The position numbers and the translations under genes were made by a program. The notes under the pieces are model-generated. The model ran no database searches. It saw nothing but the letters and a program-made list of their open reading frames with translations, and had not been told where the DNA came from. 64,000 bases of DNA from Streptomyces sp. NBC_01264 (GTDB lineage Bacteria; Actinomycetota; Actinomycetes; Streptomycetales; Streptomycetaceae). This document shows positions 16,373-24,809 of this stretch, one piece after another; within the stretch, counting starts at the first letter, position 1, and each line of letters begins with the position of its first letter. Where the stretch lies: contig NZ_JAPEOX010000001.1 of NCBI RefSeq assembly GCF_026340675.1, positions 3,844,001 through 3,908,000 of the forward strand, written 5' to 3'.

Positions 16373-16723
16373 CTACGCGGCCGTCGGAAGGAGACGGCCG
16401 GGCGCCCTGGGCCGCGACCGGCCCGAAGCGTCGGGATCGCGCTGCGGCAAGAACGCCGTGCGCTGCTCGCGATCACGGATCGCGGTACGTATTCGGTGCG
16501 GCGGCACCGGCCGCACCAGCCGGGCGGCCAGGGCCGAGGCACCCACGGCGACGGTCGCCGCCAGGACCACCACGACAGCGCCGAGCCCGCCCTCCCCGGC
16601 GAACAGCCCGAGGAACCCGCCGAGCAGCAGGAGGGAGGTCAGCGAGGTCAACAGGGCCAGGGCCACGAGGCGCGCGGACGACGCGGTGAACCGCACGGGG
16701 CGAAGCCCGCTGTGCTCTGCCAC
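16373..16723 (-). CDS. Small membrane protein (DUF6412-like) upstream of YidC paralogue
   Basis: 116 residues with two hydrophobic helices (about 17-38 and 45-66) and a basic C-terminus. The GTG at 16723 lies behind AGGGGGTGG. Small proteins of this type commonly precede the accessory YidC gene in streptomycetes, so it may be a client or partner of that insertase. Function unknown; the DUF assignment is from recollection of this neighbourhood. Confidence 0.65.
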   Translation of the reverse strand: MAEHSGLRPVRFTASSARLVALALLTSLTSLLLLGGFLGLFAGEGGLGAVVVVLAATVAVGASALAARLVRPVPPHRIRTAIRDREQRTAFLPQRDPDASGRSRPRAPGRLLPTAA

Positions 16724-16774
16724 ACGAACCACCCCCTCCCGCTCCCGCGCACGAACTCCCGTAGGAGATCGGCG

Positions 16775-16797
16775 ACTCGCACTCGCACTCGCACTCG
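16775..16797. repeat. Hexanucleotide tandem repeat (ACTCGC)
   Basis: Almost four perfect copies of ACTCGC in the 77-bp gap upstream of the DUF6412-like gene. A short simple repeat of this kind could vary in copy number. No function is evident. Confidence 0.7.
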
Positions 16798-16800
16798 ATA

Positions 16801-18408
16801 CTAACCGTGCGCACTGACAACGGACGGGGCATCGTTTTGATCCCCGGCCCCGGCTCCCGCCCCCGCCCCCGCCCCGGGCAGCGGATCGCGCGCCAGCACG
16901 TCCTCGTCCGGCCGGGGGTCCCCCGCCCCGCTGCCCACCCGCTCCTTCGGGCCGAGCCAGGTCACCGTCAGCGCGATCGCCAGGTTCACCGCGAGGGCGA
17001 TCATCCCGGCGTTCACCCCCCACACCGGGTCGTTGTCCGTGAAGACCAGCCCGCACACCACCGCGACCCCCGCGGCGAGCCCGCACACCGCGGCCGCCGT
17101 CGTGAGCCGGCGCCATACCAGACCCAGCAGCAGCATCGGCACCAGTTGCGCCATGCCCTCGTAGGACACGAGCGAGAGCCTGACCAGCGTGTTCGGCGCC
17201 GTGTACGTCATCACCAGCGCGATCGTCCCGGCCGCCACCACGACCACCTGCGAGGCGAGCTTCTGCCGCTCGCCCGAACTCCAGCGCGGCAGGAACGAGA
17301 GCACGCTGCGCCCCCACATCGTGCCGATGACCAGCATGAACACCGCCATCGGAACGATCGACGACAGCGCCGCCGCCGCCCCGATCACCCCCACCGCCCA
17401 CGCCGGCAGGGAGTCCACGACCAGCTTGAACAGCGCGAGGTTGGACTCCGCGCCCGTCAGCCCCGGTACGACGAACAGCGCCGCCATGCCCAGCAGCATC
17501 GGCACGAAGAGCAGCACGTTGTAGGCGGGCAGCAGGATGGCGTTGCGCCGCAGCGCGTCGGCGTTCCGCGCGCCCAGGTAGCCCGCCACGGTGGTCGGGA
17601 AGATGACGACGGTCAGCGCGTTCAGCACGGTCGTGGAGGCGAACCACCCCACCCCCAGCCCGCCCCGGCCGCCCTCGCCGCTACTGGCGCCGGGAAGCGT
17701 CAGCCACTGCGGGCGTTCGGCCGTGAGCCGCTCGAAGAGTTCCCCGTAGCCGCCGAAGTAGTGCAGGGGCACGTAGACGGCGAGGAAGCCGAGGGTGCCG
17801 ATGACCAGCACGTCCTTCAGTACGGACACCCACGCGCTGCCGCGCAGCCCGCTGACCACGACGAAGCCGGTGGTGACGGCGAAGGCGATGAAGTAGGCCC
17901 ATTCCAGGGACACCGCGCCGTAGGTGACGGTCGAGACGACCACACCCATGCCGGTGATCTGGAGCTGGATGTAGGGGAGCAGGAAGACGGTCGCGAGCAC
18001 CGCGACCGCGGCGCCGAGCCAGGGGCGCCCGTACCGGTGGCTCACCATGTCGGCGATCCCGACCAGCCCGTGCCGGCGCGCGTAGTCCCACAGCATGGGG
18101 CCGACGACGTAACCGACCGCGTAGCCGCAGGACATGTACGCGACCACGTACATCACGGGGGCGCCGTAGTTGTAGCCCCAGCCGGCCGCGCCGAGGTAGC
18201 TGAAGCTCGTGTACCCCTCGCCCGCCATCAGGACCCAGATGAAGACGGTGCCCAGCGAGCGCCCGCCCACCGACCACTCGGCGAGCCCGCCGCCGCCACC
18301 GCCCCGCCCACCCCGCCCGCCGCGCCCGCGCACCGCGAGCAGACCGAGCGCGACGGTGGCCACCATGAACACGCCGAAGACGGTGGTCGCCACGGCCACC
18401 GGGCTCAC
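16801..18408 (-). CDS. Sodium:solute symporter (SSS family)
   Basis: 535 residues with about 13 membrane helices in the LeuT-like SSS arrangement. The family region ADMVSHRYGRPWLGA and GEGYTSFSYLGAAGWGYNYG are visible. It imports a small organic solute with Na+ or H+; monocarboxylates are typical for members paired with a DUF3311 protein. A Gly/Arg-rich loop follows helix 1, and the C-terminus is a low-complexity GAGAGAGA tail. The GTG start overlaps the stop of the DUF3311 gene by 4 bp, so the two are translationally coupled. Confidence 0.87.
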   Translation of the reverse strand: MSPVAVATTVFGVFMVATVALGLLAVRGRGGRGGRGGGGGGLAEWSVGGRSLGTVFIWVLMAGEGYTSFSYLGAAGWGYNYGAPVMYVVAYMSCGYAVGYVVGPMLWDYARRHGLVGIADMVSHRYGRPWLGAAVAVLATVFLLPYIQLQITGMGVVVSTVTYGAVSLEWAYFIAFAVTTGFVVVSGLRGSAWVSVLKDVLVIGTLGFLAVYVPLHYFGGYGELFERLTAERPQWLTLPGASSGEGGRGGLGVGWFASTTVLNALTVVIFPTTVAGYLGARNADALRRNAILLPAYNVLLFVPMLLGMAALFVVPGLTGAESNLALFKLVVDSLPAWAVGVIGAAAALSSIVPMAVFMLVIGTMWGRSVLSFLPRWSSGERQKLASQVVVVAAGTIALVMTYTAPNTLVRLSLVSYEGMAQLVPMLLLGLVWRRLTTAAAVCGLAAGVAVVCGLVFTDNDPVWGVNAGMIALAVNLAIALTVTWLGPKERVGSGAGDPRPDEDVLARDPLPGAGAGAGAGAGDQNDAPSVVSAHG

Positions 18409-18602
18409 CGGTGATCACCGCGCCAGGTCAGCCAGACCGCCAGCGGGGTCAGCAGGGTCGCCCCGATGAACCAGAGGAGCAGGAACGGTACGCCGCCCGG
18501 CGCCGGCTCCACCCGGTTCGCGAGGGGCAGGGCCCCGACGAAGAAGACGAACGGCACGGCGAGCCACACCAACTGAGGACGTTTCACCCATTTCCGACGC
18601 AC
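18405..18602 (-). CDS. DUF3311 small membrane protein (symporter partner)
   Basis: 65 residues with two helices separated by a short periplasmic loop (PLANRVEPAPGGVPF) and basic ends. DUF3311 proteins are encoded next to SSS symporters, as here with a GTGA overlap, and are presumed small subunits of the carrier. No catalytic features. Confidence 0.83.
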   Translation of the reverse strand: MRRKWVKRPQLVWLAVPFVFFVGALPLANRVEPAPGGVPFLLLWFIGATLLTPLAVWLTWRGDHR

Positions 18603-18637
18603 CGCCCCACCCTAAGGCCCCGCCCCCCGCCCACGCG

Positions 18638-19429
18638 TCAGCGCTTGAGGGTCCCCCACACCACGAGCCGGTACTTGGAGCTGTACTCGGGCGTGCAGGT
18701 CGTCAGCGTGATGTACGCACCGGGCTCGCTGTACCCGGCCCCCGGCCTGACGATGCTGCGCGGGACGGGCGCGATCACCCCGGTGTCGCGCTCGGTCGTC
18801 TCCGCCAGCGTCTGCCCGACCAGGTACACGTACCTCTTCCCGCGCACGTCCACGATCAGCTCGTCCCCGGCCCTGAGCCGGTTGATGTAACGGAAGGGCT
18901 CCCCGTGCGTGTTGCGGTGCCCGGCGACCGCGAAGTTCCCCTCGGCCCCGGGCTGCGCGGTCCCGGCATAGTGTCCGGCGTACCCCTTGTCGAGCACGGA
19001 CCGCTTGTCCACACCCTGTGCGACGGGCACGGCGACACCGAGACGCGGAATGCGCAGGATCCCGTACGCACCCTCCCGGGGCGGCGGCTTGGCGGCGCGC
19101 GGCCCGAAGTTCCCCGACACCTCGCCCGAGGACCCTTCGGGCTCGCCGGACGGCTCCAGGGAAACATCGGGGGCGGGATCCGCCTCCCCCTCGCCCTCCG
19201 GCACGGAGGCCCACCCGCCCGCCTCCAGCTCCCTCACCATCTCGTGCGCGGCACTCAGCGCCTGCCGGTTGGTCCACCACACCTGGTGCACCACCAGCAA
19301 CATCACCACCACACCTACGGTGACGGCCAGTTCACCGACCGCCCACAGCGCACCCGCGATGCCGGCCCGGCGCGACCGCCGCCCCTTGCCCTGCACCACG
19401 ACCCGCACGCGATCTCGCACGGGCGGCAC
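18638..19429 (-). CDS. Class E sortase
   Basis: 263 residues. Cytoplasmic basic N-terminus, one membrane helix (about 27-49), a Glu/Pro-rich spacer, then the catalytic barrel. The catalytic residues are H171 in AVAGHRNTHG, C245 in ITLTTCTPEYS and R254 in KYRLVVWG. Class E sortases anchor LAxTG-bearing proteins such as long chaplins; the LAATG protein at 11161 is a candidate substrate in this window. GTG start at 19429. No sortase substrate gene is directly adjacent, so it probably serves dispersed targets. Confidence 0.9.
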   Translation of the reverse strand: MPPVRDRVRVVVQGKGRRSRRAGIAGALWAVGELAVTVGVVVMLLVVHQVWWTNRQALSAAHEMVRELEAGGWASVPEGEGEADPAPDVSLEPSGEPEGSSGEVSGNFGPRAAKPPPREGAYGILRIPRLGVAVPVAQGVDKRSVLDKGYAGHYAGTAQPGAEGNFAVAGHRNTHGEPFRYINRLRAGDELIVDVRGKRYVYLVGQTLAETTERDTGVIAPVPRSIVRPGAGYSEPGAYITLTTCTPEYSSKYRLVVWGTLKR

Positions 19430-19476
19430 ACTAAGTCCTCCCCCCTCAACTGACCAGCGGCAGTACGCTGCAAACC

Positions 19477-20484
19477 ATGCGCCCCGACACGCCTGCCGAG
19501 CACATCGCCGAAGCCGAGCGCCTCATCCGCACGGCGACCCGCTACCCCGAGGACCAGGAGCCGTTGCTCCTCCAGGCCGCGGCCCACCTCGAACTGGCCG
19601 ACGAACGCGAACGGGCGAGCGCCCTCTACGACCAACTCCTGGCCTCGGACTCGACGGACGATCCGTCCCTCATCAAGGCCCTCCAGGCGGCCAACCTCTG
19701 GGAGTACGGCCACGAGCCCGAGGCCCGCGCCCTCATCCAGGGCATCCGGGCGGCAGCCCCCGCGGACCCCGCCCCCTGGGAGGTCATCGCCGAAGCCCTG
19801 GAAGCCCACGACGAACTCGAGGCCTCCCACGAGTGCTTCACCGAGGCGGCCACCCTCCTGGCCCCGGACAACACCCCCCTCACCCCGGCCACGACCGCGC
19901 TCCTCACGGGCCGCCACCGCGTACGCCGCCTCCTCGGGCTCCCCCACGACGACTGGGACATGGTCGCGGACACCCGCCACATCGGCCCGATCCCGCTGGA
20001 CGAGCTCCACGACCCCAAGCGCATCTGGGCCCTCGGCTCCGACGACCCCGCCGAACTCCGCGCCGAGATCGCCCGCCTGCGCGCCGAACTGGGCGACCGC
20101 CGCGCCGCGCTCTCCCGCCCCTTCCCGGTGGCCATCCTCCACTGGCCGGCCCGCGAACTGGCGGAACTCCTCACCTCGTACCCCACCCTCTCGGCGGAGT
20201 ACCCCTCCCACGACGCCCACCTGGCCCAGGTAGAAGCCTCCCTCCGCACCCTGGCCGCCTCGGGCACCACGAACCTGGGCATCGTCACGGCCAGCGTCCC
20301 CTCCTACGAAGCCTTCGCCGCCTCGGAGAAGACCTCCCCGTCCTCCCCGTCCCTCCTGGCGGAATACGCCACCACCCTGGCCGCCCGAGGCAAGGCCACC
20401 CCCTGGCCCCCGACGCGCACCACGGCCTGCTGGTGCACATCAGGACGGCCTTACGGGGAGTGCCACGGAAATAGCGCTGCCTGA
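19477..20484 (+). CDS. TPR-like protein with C-terminal SEC-C-type zinc motif
   Basis: 335 residues. The N-terminal half is a run of helix pairs resembling tetratricopeptide repeats (AEAERLIRTATRYPEDQEPLL, LELADERERASALYDQLLA). The extreme C-terminus carries CWCTSGRPYGECHG (318-331), a CxC-x(8)-CH pattern like the SEC-C metal-binding motif of SecA and many uncharacterised proteins. It probably acts as a protein- or nucleic-acid-binding adaptor. Cytosolic, no signal. It converges on the MrcB_N-nuclease gene with adjacent stops. Function unknown. Confidence 0.8.
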   Translation: MRPDTPAEHIAEAERLIRTATRYPEDQEPLLLQAAAHLELADERERASALYDQLLASDSTDDPSLIKALQAANLWEYGHEPEARALIQGIRAAAPADPAPWEVIAEALEAHDELEASHECFTEAATLLAPDNTPLTPATTALLTGRHRVRRLLGLPHDDWDMVADTRHIGPIPLDELHDPKRIWALGSDDPAELRAEIARLRAELGDRRAALSRPFPVAILHWPARELAELLTSYPTLSAEYPSHDAHLAQVEASLRTLAASGTTNLGIVTASVPSYEAFAASEKTSPSSPSLLAEYATTLAARGKATPWPPTRTTACWCTSGRPYGECHGNSAA

Positions 20485-21606
20485 TCAGCCGACCATGCCC
20501 CAGGCAACAGCGGTGACGGTCCCGTCCCAGCCATCGCTGGTCTGCCAGATCGCGGCGATGCCTTCGGCTTCCAGGTACGACGCGAACACACCGATGTCCT
20601 CGGAGAAGAGAGCGATGAGGTGGGGGGCTTTCAGCCCCTTCTCTCCGTAGAGGAAGTAGCTGTACTCCTTGAGCTGACCAACGGCCGCGCGGACGGCAGC
20701 AGCAGCGTCGCCGTTCCGCAGCACTTTGGCTTCGACGAGCCACTCCTGGGGATCAGCCACTCCGGCATCGCCCGCAGCCGCATCGGCCGGATGGAGCGTC
20801 AGATCCTTGGGATGGATGTTCTGGTTCCTCGCCTTGTAGTTCCGCTCGGCGATGTGGGTGGCGAACTCCTGGATCAGCAGCTCGTGCTTGCGGCTCTTCA
20901 GCTGCTCGTGAGCCGCGATGGCCACCCGGTAGGCCGAGCTATTGCCCGGCTTGAACCCGACCGCCGGAGCTGCCCCGGCCTTCCGCTTGCGCTTCGGCCG
21001 GGCAGGCCCCGGCTCGCCCTCGTCTTCTGCACGCAGCGCTTCCTCCGCCGTGGCCGCGCTCCTCAGCAGGCGCTCGGCCACGCGAAGGTCCTGCTGGAGT
21101 TTTTCCTCCGCAGGAAGGTTGCTGATCTCGTACGGGCGAGCCACCACGCTGGCGGCCTCGTACGCTTCCGGACGCTCCTGCGAACCGAAGGACGGATGGT
21201 AGTTCCACTCCTCGGCCAGCTTCGCCGGCAGAGCCGTGAAGAGACGATCCGCCTGCCGCTCAAGATGGCTGAGGAGGACCCTTCTCTCACGGATTTTCTC
21301 CTCCAGATCCGTGACCCCCTGCTGGAGGGTCAACGTCACCGTCTTCAGATCCGTGCTGAAGATGTACGCAAGGTACAGACCGGCCTTGGGATTGCGGTTG
21401 ATGTTTGGATCGAATACCCCAACCCAAGGCGAATGGGCCGCAGTCCCCTTCCCTCCGTAGCCTTCGGCTTCCCAGCCGTCCAGCACCCCAAGGTCGGTGC
21501 GACCGGCGACCTTCCGAAGCACCTTCTGGCCGGGAACGTGCTCCTTTGTGCTTGCTGTCTGATCGTACTTCTGCGCAATTTCGAAGAGCAGATCTCGCAT
21601 CGTCAT
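20485..21606 (-). CDS. MrcB_N (DUF3578)-PD-(D/E)XK nuclease fusion, probable modification-dependent restriction enzyme
   Basis: 373 residues. Residues ~1-170 resemble the MrcB N-terminal domain (SPWVGVFDPNINRNPKAGLYLAYIFS, then a coiled LEEKIRERRVLLSHLERQ). The C-terminal ~110 residues look like a PD-(D/E)XK nuclease: HPKDL upstream, then EWLVEAK (288-294) carrying the E-x-K pair, and GQLKEYSYFLYG. A Lys/Arg-rich linker (PKRKRKAG) separates the halves. The combination suggests a solitary type IV-like endonuclease that recognises modified DNA and cuts it, with no cognate methyltransferase nearby. A start three codons shorter (second ATG) is equally possible. Base composition is less GC-rich than the neighbours, consistent with transfer. 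Confidence 0.75.
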   Translation of the reverse strand: MTMRDLLFEIAQKYDQTASTKEHVPGQKVLRKVAGRTDLGVLDGWEAEGYGGKGTAAHSPWVGVFDPNINRNPKAGLYLAYIFSTDLKTVTLTLQQGVTDLEEKIRERRVLLSHLERQADRLFTALPAKLAEEWNYHPSFGSQERPEAYEAASVVARPYEISNLPAEEKLQQDLRVAERLLRSAATAEEALRAEDEGEPGPARPKRKRKAGAAPAVGFKPGNSSAYRVAIAAHEQLKSRKHELLIQEFATHIAERNYKARNQNIHPKDLTLHPADAAAGDAGVADPQEWLVEAKVLRNGDAAAAVRAAVGQLKEYSYFLYGEKGLKAPHLIALFSEDIGVFASYLEAEGIAAIWQTSDGWDGTVTAVAWGMVG

Positions 21607-21722
21607 GCCGAAACGCTACGCAAAGATCAACACCAGTCAATCCCGATCGATCACAGGCTGGTTATCTCTGGCCAAATTTCGTTACAGGCGAACCCGACGT
21701 GGACAGAGAGGCAAAAGACCAG

Positions 21723-22997
21723 TTAAGGACTTCCTCGGAACAGCGCCAGTTGCTGGTGGCCGCGGGCCAGGGCTGTGGGTGGGGTGGGGCGGGTGGTGGT
21801 CAGGGTGAGGAGGGTGCGGAGGGCTGCGATGACTTCCGACGGGGTGTCTCTGATCATCGAGGGGGTGGCGCTGACCACCAGGATGCCGTGGGACTCCAGG
21901 CGGAGGCGGCGGTGGAGGGTGGCGTGCCAGGAGTCGCGGGTGTAGTGGTACTCCGCCGAGTCGATCTCCAGGGCTACGCCCTCGTCGGGCCAGTAGGCGT
22001 CCGGGCTCGCCAGGAACGTGCCCTCCGGGGTGTGGAGGCGCGCGTTCCAGAGGGGGGTCGGAAGGTCCGTGGCGGAGAGGACGTCGCGGGCCTGTGCCTC
22101 GGCCACCGAGCGGACTCCGGCGAGGAGTTCCGCTGCTGCCGCGCGGATGGCGGGGCGGGTCAGGAGGCGAGCGGCGCGGAGTTCGGTGTGCAGGTCCTGT
22201 GGGTGGCACCACCCCGACTGGACCACGTGGGCGAGGACCGAGCGGATCTGGTCCGCCGGCTGATCGCTCCGGGCCGCGAAGTCCGCGGCCGCGCGCACCG
22301 GGCGGGTGCTCGGGATGCCCGAGACGGTGATGGTGCGCGGCCAGCGGGTGGTGGGGTACGGGCGCACCTCCGGGGGCCCGGCGAGCTTGCGCGGGGCGCG
22401 GATCAGGACGTCGGTCGGCGTGTACGGGGCTTCGCGGATCCCGAGCAGGGCGAGGGCCGCGCCGCCGGTGAGGGCGGCGGTGTCGCCGGAGAGCGGGTCG
22501 GAGCCGGGCTCGGCGGCGTAGAGGACGGCGGCGAGGGCGCGTTGACGCTGGTCCGGGGGGCCGGTCTGGAGGAGGTAGACCCGGGGCAGCAGGCGCTGCC
22601 AGGGGCCGCCGGGGCGGGTGCGGGAGGTGATCGTGCCGGGTGGGATGCCGGCGGTGGTGGTGAGTTGGTGGCGCGTGGCGAGGTTGAGCTGGCGGCGGGC
22701 CGTGGGATTTGGGTTGGGGGTGGGGTGAGGAGTACGGGTGGGAGTGGCAGCGGGGGTGGGATTGGGGGCGGCACGGGAGGTCTGGCCGGACCGTGTGACG
22801 GGCCTGGACAGCGCCGGGCGGGGCACGGGCGCCGCGTGAACCGCATGCGTGGCGGGCACCGGACGTGTGGCAGGTGACGCGTGGGTCTGGGGCGTGACGG
22901 GCACCGCGGCCGCCGGACGTGTGGCGCACGCCGGGGGCGAGGCGGGGGTCGCGTGGGTTGGGGGGTGCGGGTGGGTGGCGTGTGGGGTGGGGTTCAT
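21723..22997 (-). CDS. AbiEi-like wHTH protein with DUF559/Vsr-type nuclease-like C-terminus
   Basis: 424 residues. The first ~110 are a Pro/Thr/Ala low-complexity stretch. Then comes a winged-helix segment similar to AbiEi antitoxin N-termini (LATRHQLTTTAGIPPGTITSR ... RLLPRVYLLQ). The C-terminal domain has SPDAYWPDEGVALEIDSAEYHYTRDSWHATLHRR, matching the D..E-x-D/H layout of DUF559/very-short-patch-repair-like endonuclease folds. Such proteins are numerous in actinobacteria and often orphan; no AbiEii toxin gene is adjacent. The ATG at 22997 gives the full-length form; the disordered N-terminus might be over-extended. Confidence 0.72.
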   Translation of the reverse strand: MNPTPHATHPHPPTHATPASPPACATRPAAAVPVTPQTHASPATRPVPATHAVHAAPVPRPALSRPVTRSGQTSRAAPNPTPAATPTRTPHPTPNPNPTARRQLNLATRHQLTTTAGIPPGTITSRTRPGGPWQRLLPRVYLLQTGPPDQRQRALAAVLYAAEPGSDPLSGDTAALTGGAALALLGIREAPYTPTDVLIRAPRKLAGPPEVRPYPTTRWPRTITVSGIPSTRPVRAAADFAARSDQPADQIRSVLAHVVQSGWCHPQDLHTELRAARLLTRPAIRAAAAELLAGVRSVAEAQARDVLSATDLPTPLWNARLHTPEGTFLASPDAYWPDEGVALEIDSAEYHYTRDSWHATLHRRLRLESHGILVVSATPSMIRDTPSEVIAALRTLLTLTTTRPTPPTALARGHQQLALFRGSP

Positions 22998-23432
22998 GGG
23001 CGCGGTATGCCCCGCCCATGTGGGTTGGATGCCCCGCCGGGCGATCTTTCGAGACTGCCTCGGGCGCCGATCTGGGCATGTCCCGCGCCGTTCGGCGGCG
23101 CTTCGCGGCGCGTAGGGCGGGGGAGTTCGCCGGTGCGGATGCGCAGGGACTCCGCGGTCCGGGGGCGGCTGACGGGTCCGTCCGCCGGGGCGAGGAGGGC
23201 GTCGGCTGCCGCTCTCGTCGCGGGCGGGGGTGGGGCGGCCCGGGCCCGGGTCTCCCCGGGTCCGGCCGAAGGGGCGGGCGGACAGGTGGGGGTGACGTGT
23301 GTTCCGTCTTCGGACGTGTTCGCGCGCCCCGCGAAGGCAGGGGGCAGCTCTCGGCAGTCGCCCTCCGGAGGCGAGTAGTGCCGGTCCCCGGCGGGCGGGG
23401 CCATCCGGGCGAGGCTCGGGAGGGCCGCCCCG
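22998..23432. other. 435-bp interval without a convincing gene
   Basis: Frames are open on both strands here, but none has a ribosome site with family-like content; they are Pro/Arg/Gly-rich as expected of GC-rich shadows. It contains several GC-rich inverted repeats. It may hold the promoter of the AbiEi-like gene. No feature can be supported. Confidence 0.5.
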
Positions 23433-23975
23433 CTACGCCGCTCGGTTCGGGTGGTCCGGGGACAGGAAGACGATGACGCCCGTCTCCGTGCCGGGGAGGG
23501 GGGTGACCTCGTGCCAGCCCAGGCGGCGGTACGTGGCCACCGTGTTCTTGGCCAGGCGGCTGGTCAGGAGCCAGGCGCGGCGGTCCGGGGCGTCGGTGGT
23601 GATCTCCGCGAGGAGGTCCCGGGCGGTGCCGCGACCGCGCGCGTAGGGGCGTACCGCGAGTTCGTCTATCTCCAGCGCCCCGGTGAGGAGTTCCTTCACC
23701 CGGGCCGAGCCGAGCTGCGCCGCGACCTGGGCGTACGCCCGGTTCTTCGGGAAGGCCGCCGGGGTGATCCAGCCCGTGGCGAAGCCGTCGATGCCGGTGG
23801 CGGACTGGATGAAGGCCGTACGGAAGCCACGGCGCCGGGCGTCGGCCGGGAGGCGGGTGGCGAACTGGCGAATGGTTTCTTCGTCTTCGTTCCACGGCGG
23901 GGCGGAGAAGACGTCGGCGTAGGCGTCGACCAGCTCGTCCGCGAGGTCGAGGACGGACTGTCCGTAGCAGATCAC
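23433..23975 (-). CDS. GNAT-family N-acetyltransferase
   Basis: 180 residues. The GNAT fold shows ALEIDELAVRPYARGRGTARDLLAEI (the acetyl-CoA pyrophosphate-binding R-x-x-G-x-G/A segment) and TVATYRRLGWHEV near the C-terminus. It transfers acetyl from acetyl-CoA to an amine, substrate unknown. Read from a GTG at 23975. Genes either side are on different strands or unrelated, so it is probably monocistronic. Confidence 0.83.
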   Translation of the reverse strand: MICYGQSVLDLADELVDAYADVFSAPPWNEDEETIRQFATRLPADARRRGFRTAFIQSATGIDGFATGWITPAAFPKNRAYAQVAAQLGSARVKELLTGALEIDELAVRPYARGRGTARDLLAEITTDAPDRRAWLLTSRLAKNTVATYRRLGWHEVTPLPGTETGVIVFLSPDHPNRAA

Positions 23976-24064
23976 GATGTCCTGGCTCCTGATGTGGGTG
24001 GGGTGGGGTGGGGCGGGCGGGTGGGACCGGGGTGGTTTGCCCCTTTGGGTGGGAGATTGAATTT

Positions 24065-24349
24065 ATGCCCATCGGGTTCCCTCAGCAGACATCGCGCGGA
24101 TCCGGCGAGTGTGCGACAAATCCCCTCGGCGCGGTCCGTGTCGGGCGGCCGGGCGGCCGCGTTGAGCAGCACGTGGACAGACTCCTTCGGGCCGTCGGCG
24201 GGTGCGGGCTCGCGTTTCTGCTCGTGTTGGGCGTGGTGGCGGTGCTGCCGCGCGGTGTGCGGGACGCCGTGCCGGATCCGGTGATCGGCGGCGCCGTACT
24301 GGTGTTGGGAGCGGTGGGGGCCCGGCGGGTGGTCAAGCGGCCCGGTTAG
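24065..24349 (+). CDS. Small membrane protein, unknown function
   Basis: 94 residues. The ATG at 24065 is chosen because GGGAG lies nine bases upstream. The N-terminal 40 residues have no clear family; two hydrophobic helices follow (GCGLAFLLVLGVVAVLP and VIGGAVLVLGAVGA) with a basic end RRVVKRPG. The two-helix pattern supports coding, but no homologue is recognised. A divergent promoter with the GNAT gene would lie in the 89-bp gap. Confidence 0.55.
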   Translation: MPIGFPQQTSRGSGECATNPLGAVRVGRPGGRVEQHVDRLLRAVGGCGLAFLLVLGVVAVLPRGVRDAVPDPVIGGAVLVLGAVGARRVVKRPG

Positions 24350-24414
24350 CCTCGGGGGTGAACAAGCGTGCGCGTATGAACCGATGAACCGATGAGGTGA
24401 GGGAGTTGGACAGC

Positions 24415-24714
24415 ATGGCACGGGTACCGAGCTCTGTAGTGGCGGCCGCCGGTCTGGTCGGGGGTTACGCCGTCGCGCGGTGGACCAAGAAGCGGCCGCT
24501 CGGCGGTGTCGTGCTCGGTGCCGCGGGCGTCGTGGCCGGGCGGGAGTGGCACAAGCGCGGCGGCGCTCCGGCCGCGGCCGGGCTCGGTGCGCTGTACCTT
24601 GCCGGCTTCGCCGGTGCGCACCCGCTGGCGAAGAAGGTCGGCGCCTGGCCGGCGGTCATCGGCGCCGCGAGTGTCGTGGCCGCCGCGTCCTGGGTCGTCG
24701 CCGACCGGGGCTGA
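24415..24714 (+). CDS. Small hydrophobic Ala/Gly-rich membrane protein
   Basis: 99 residues. The ATG at 24415 has GAGGGAG nine bases upstream. There are three or four short hydrophobic stretches with basic turns (ARWTKKRPLGG, REWHKRGG, PLAKKVGAW). Similar short proteins occur in streptomycete genomes without assigned function. It precedes a strong hairpin. Confidence 0.7.
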   Translation: MARVPSSVVAAAGLVGGYAVARWTKKRPLGGVVLGAAGVVAGREWHKRGGAPAAAGLGALYLAGFAGAHPLAKKVGAWPAVIGAASVVAAASWVVADRG

Positions 24715-24745
24715 CTCCCCGCCCGGGACCCCGCCCGGGACCCCG

Positions 24746-24788
24746 CCACGGCGCCGGGCCCGGCCCCGGTCCGGACCCGGCGCCGTGG
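24746..24788 (+). terminator. Terminator hairpin
   Basis: Perfect 13-bp stem CCACGGCGCCGGG / CCCGGCGCCGTGG with a 17-nt loop, 31 bp after the small membrane protein's stop and just upstream of the methyltransferase. Confidence 0.75.
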
Positions 24789-24809
24789 CGGGCATGCCAG
24801 GATCCCCGT

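Noticed and set aside
21723..22997. A complete AbiE toxin-antitoxin system
   Set aside because: Only an AbiEi-like N-terminal segment is present; no AbiEii nucleotidyltransferase gene lies next to it and the C-terminus is nuclease-like.
22998..23432. Long open frames on both strands between the AbiEi-like and GNAT genes
   Set aside because: Composition is Pro/Arg/Gly shadow-like, no ribosome site, no family resemblance.
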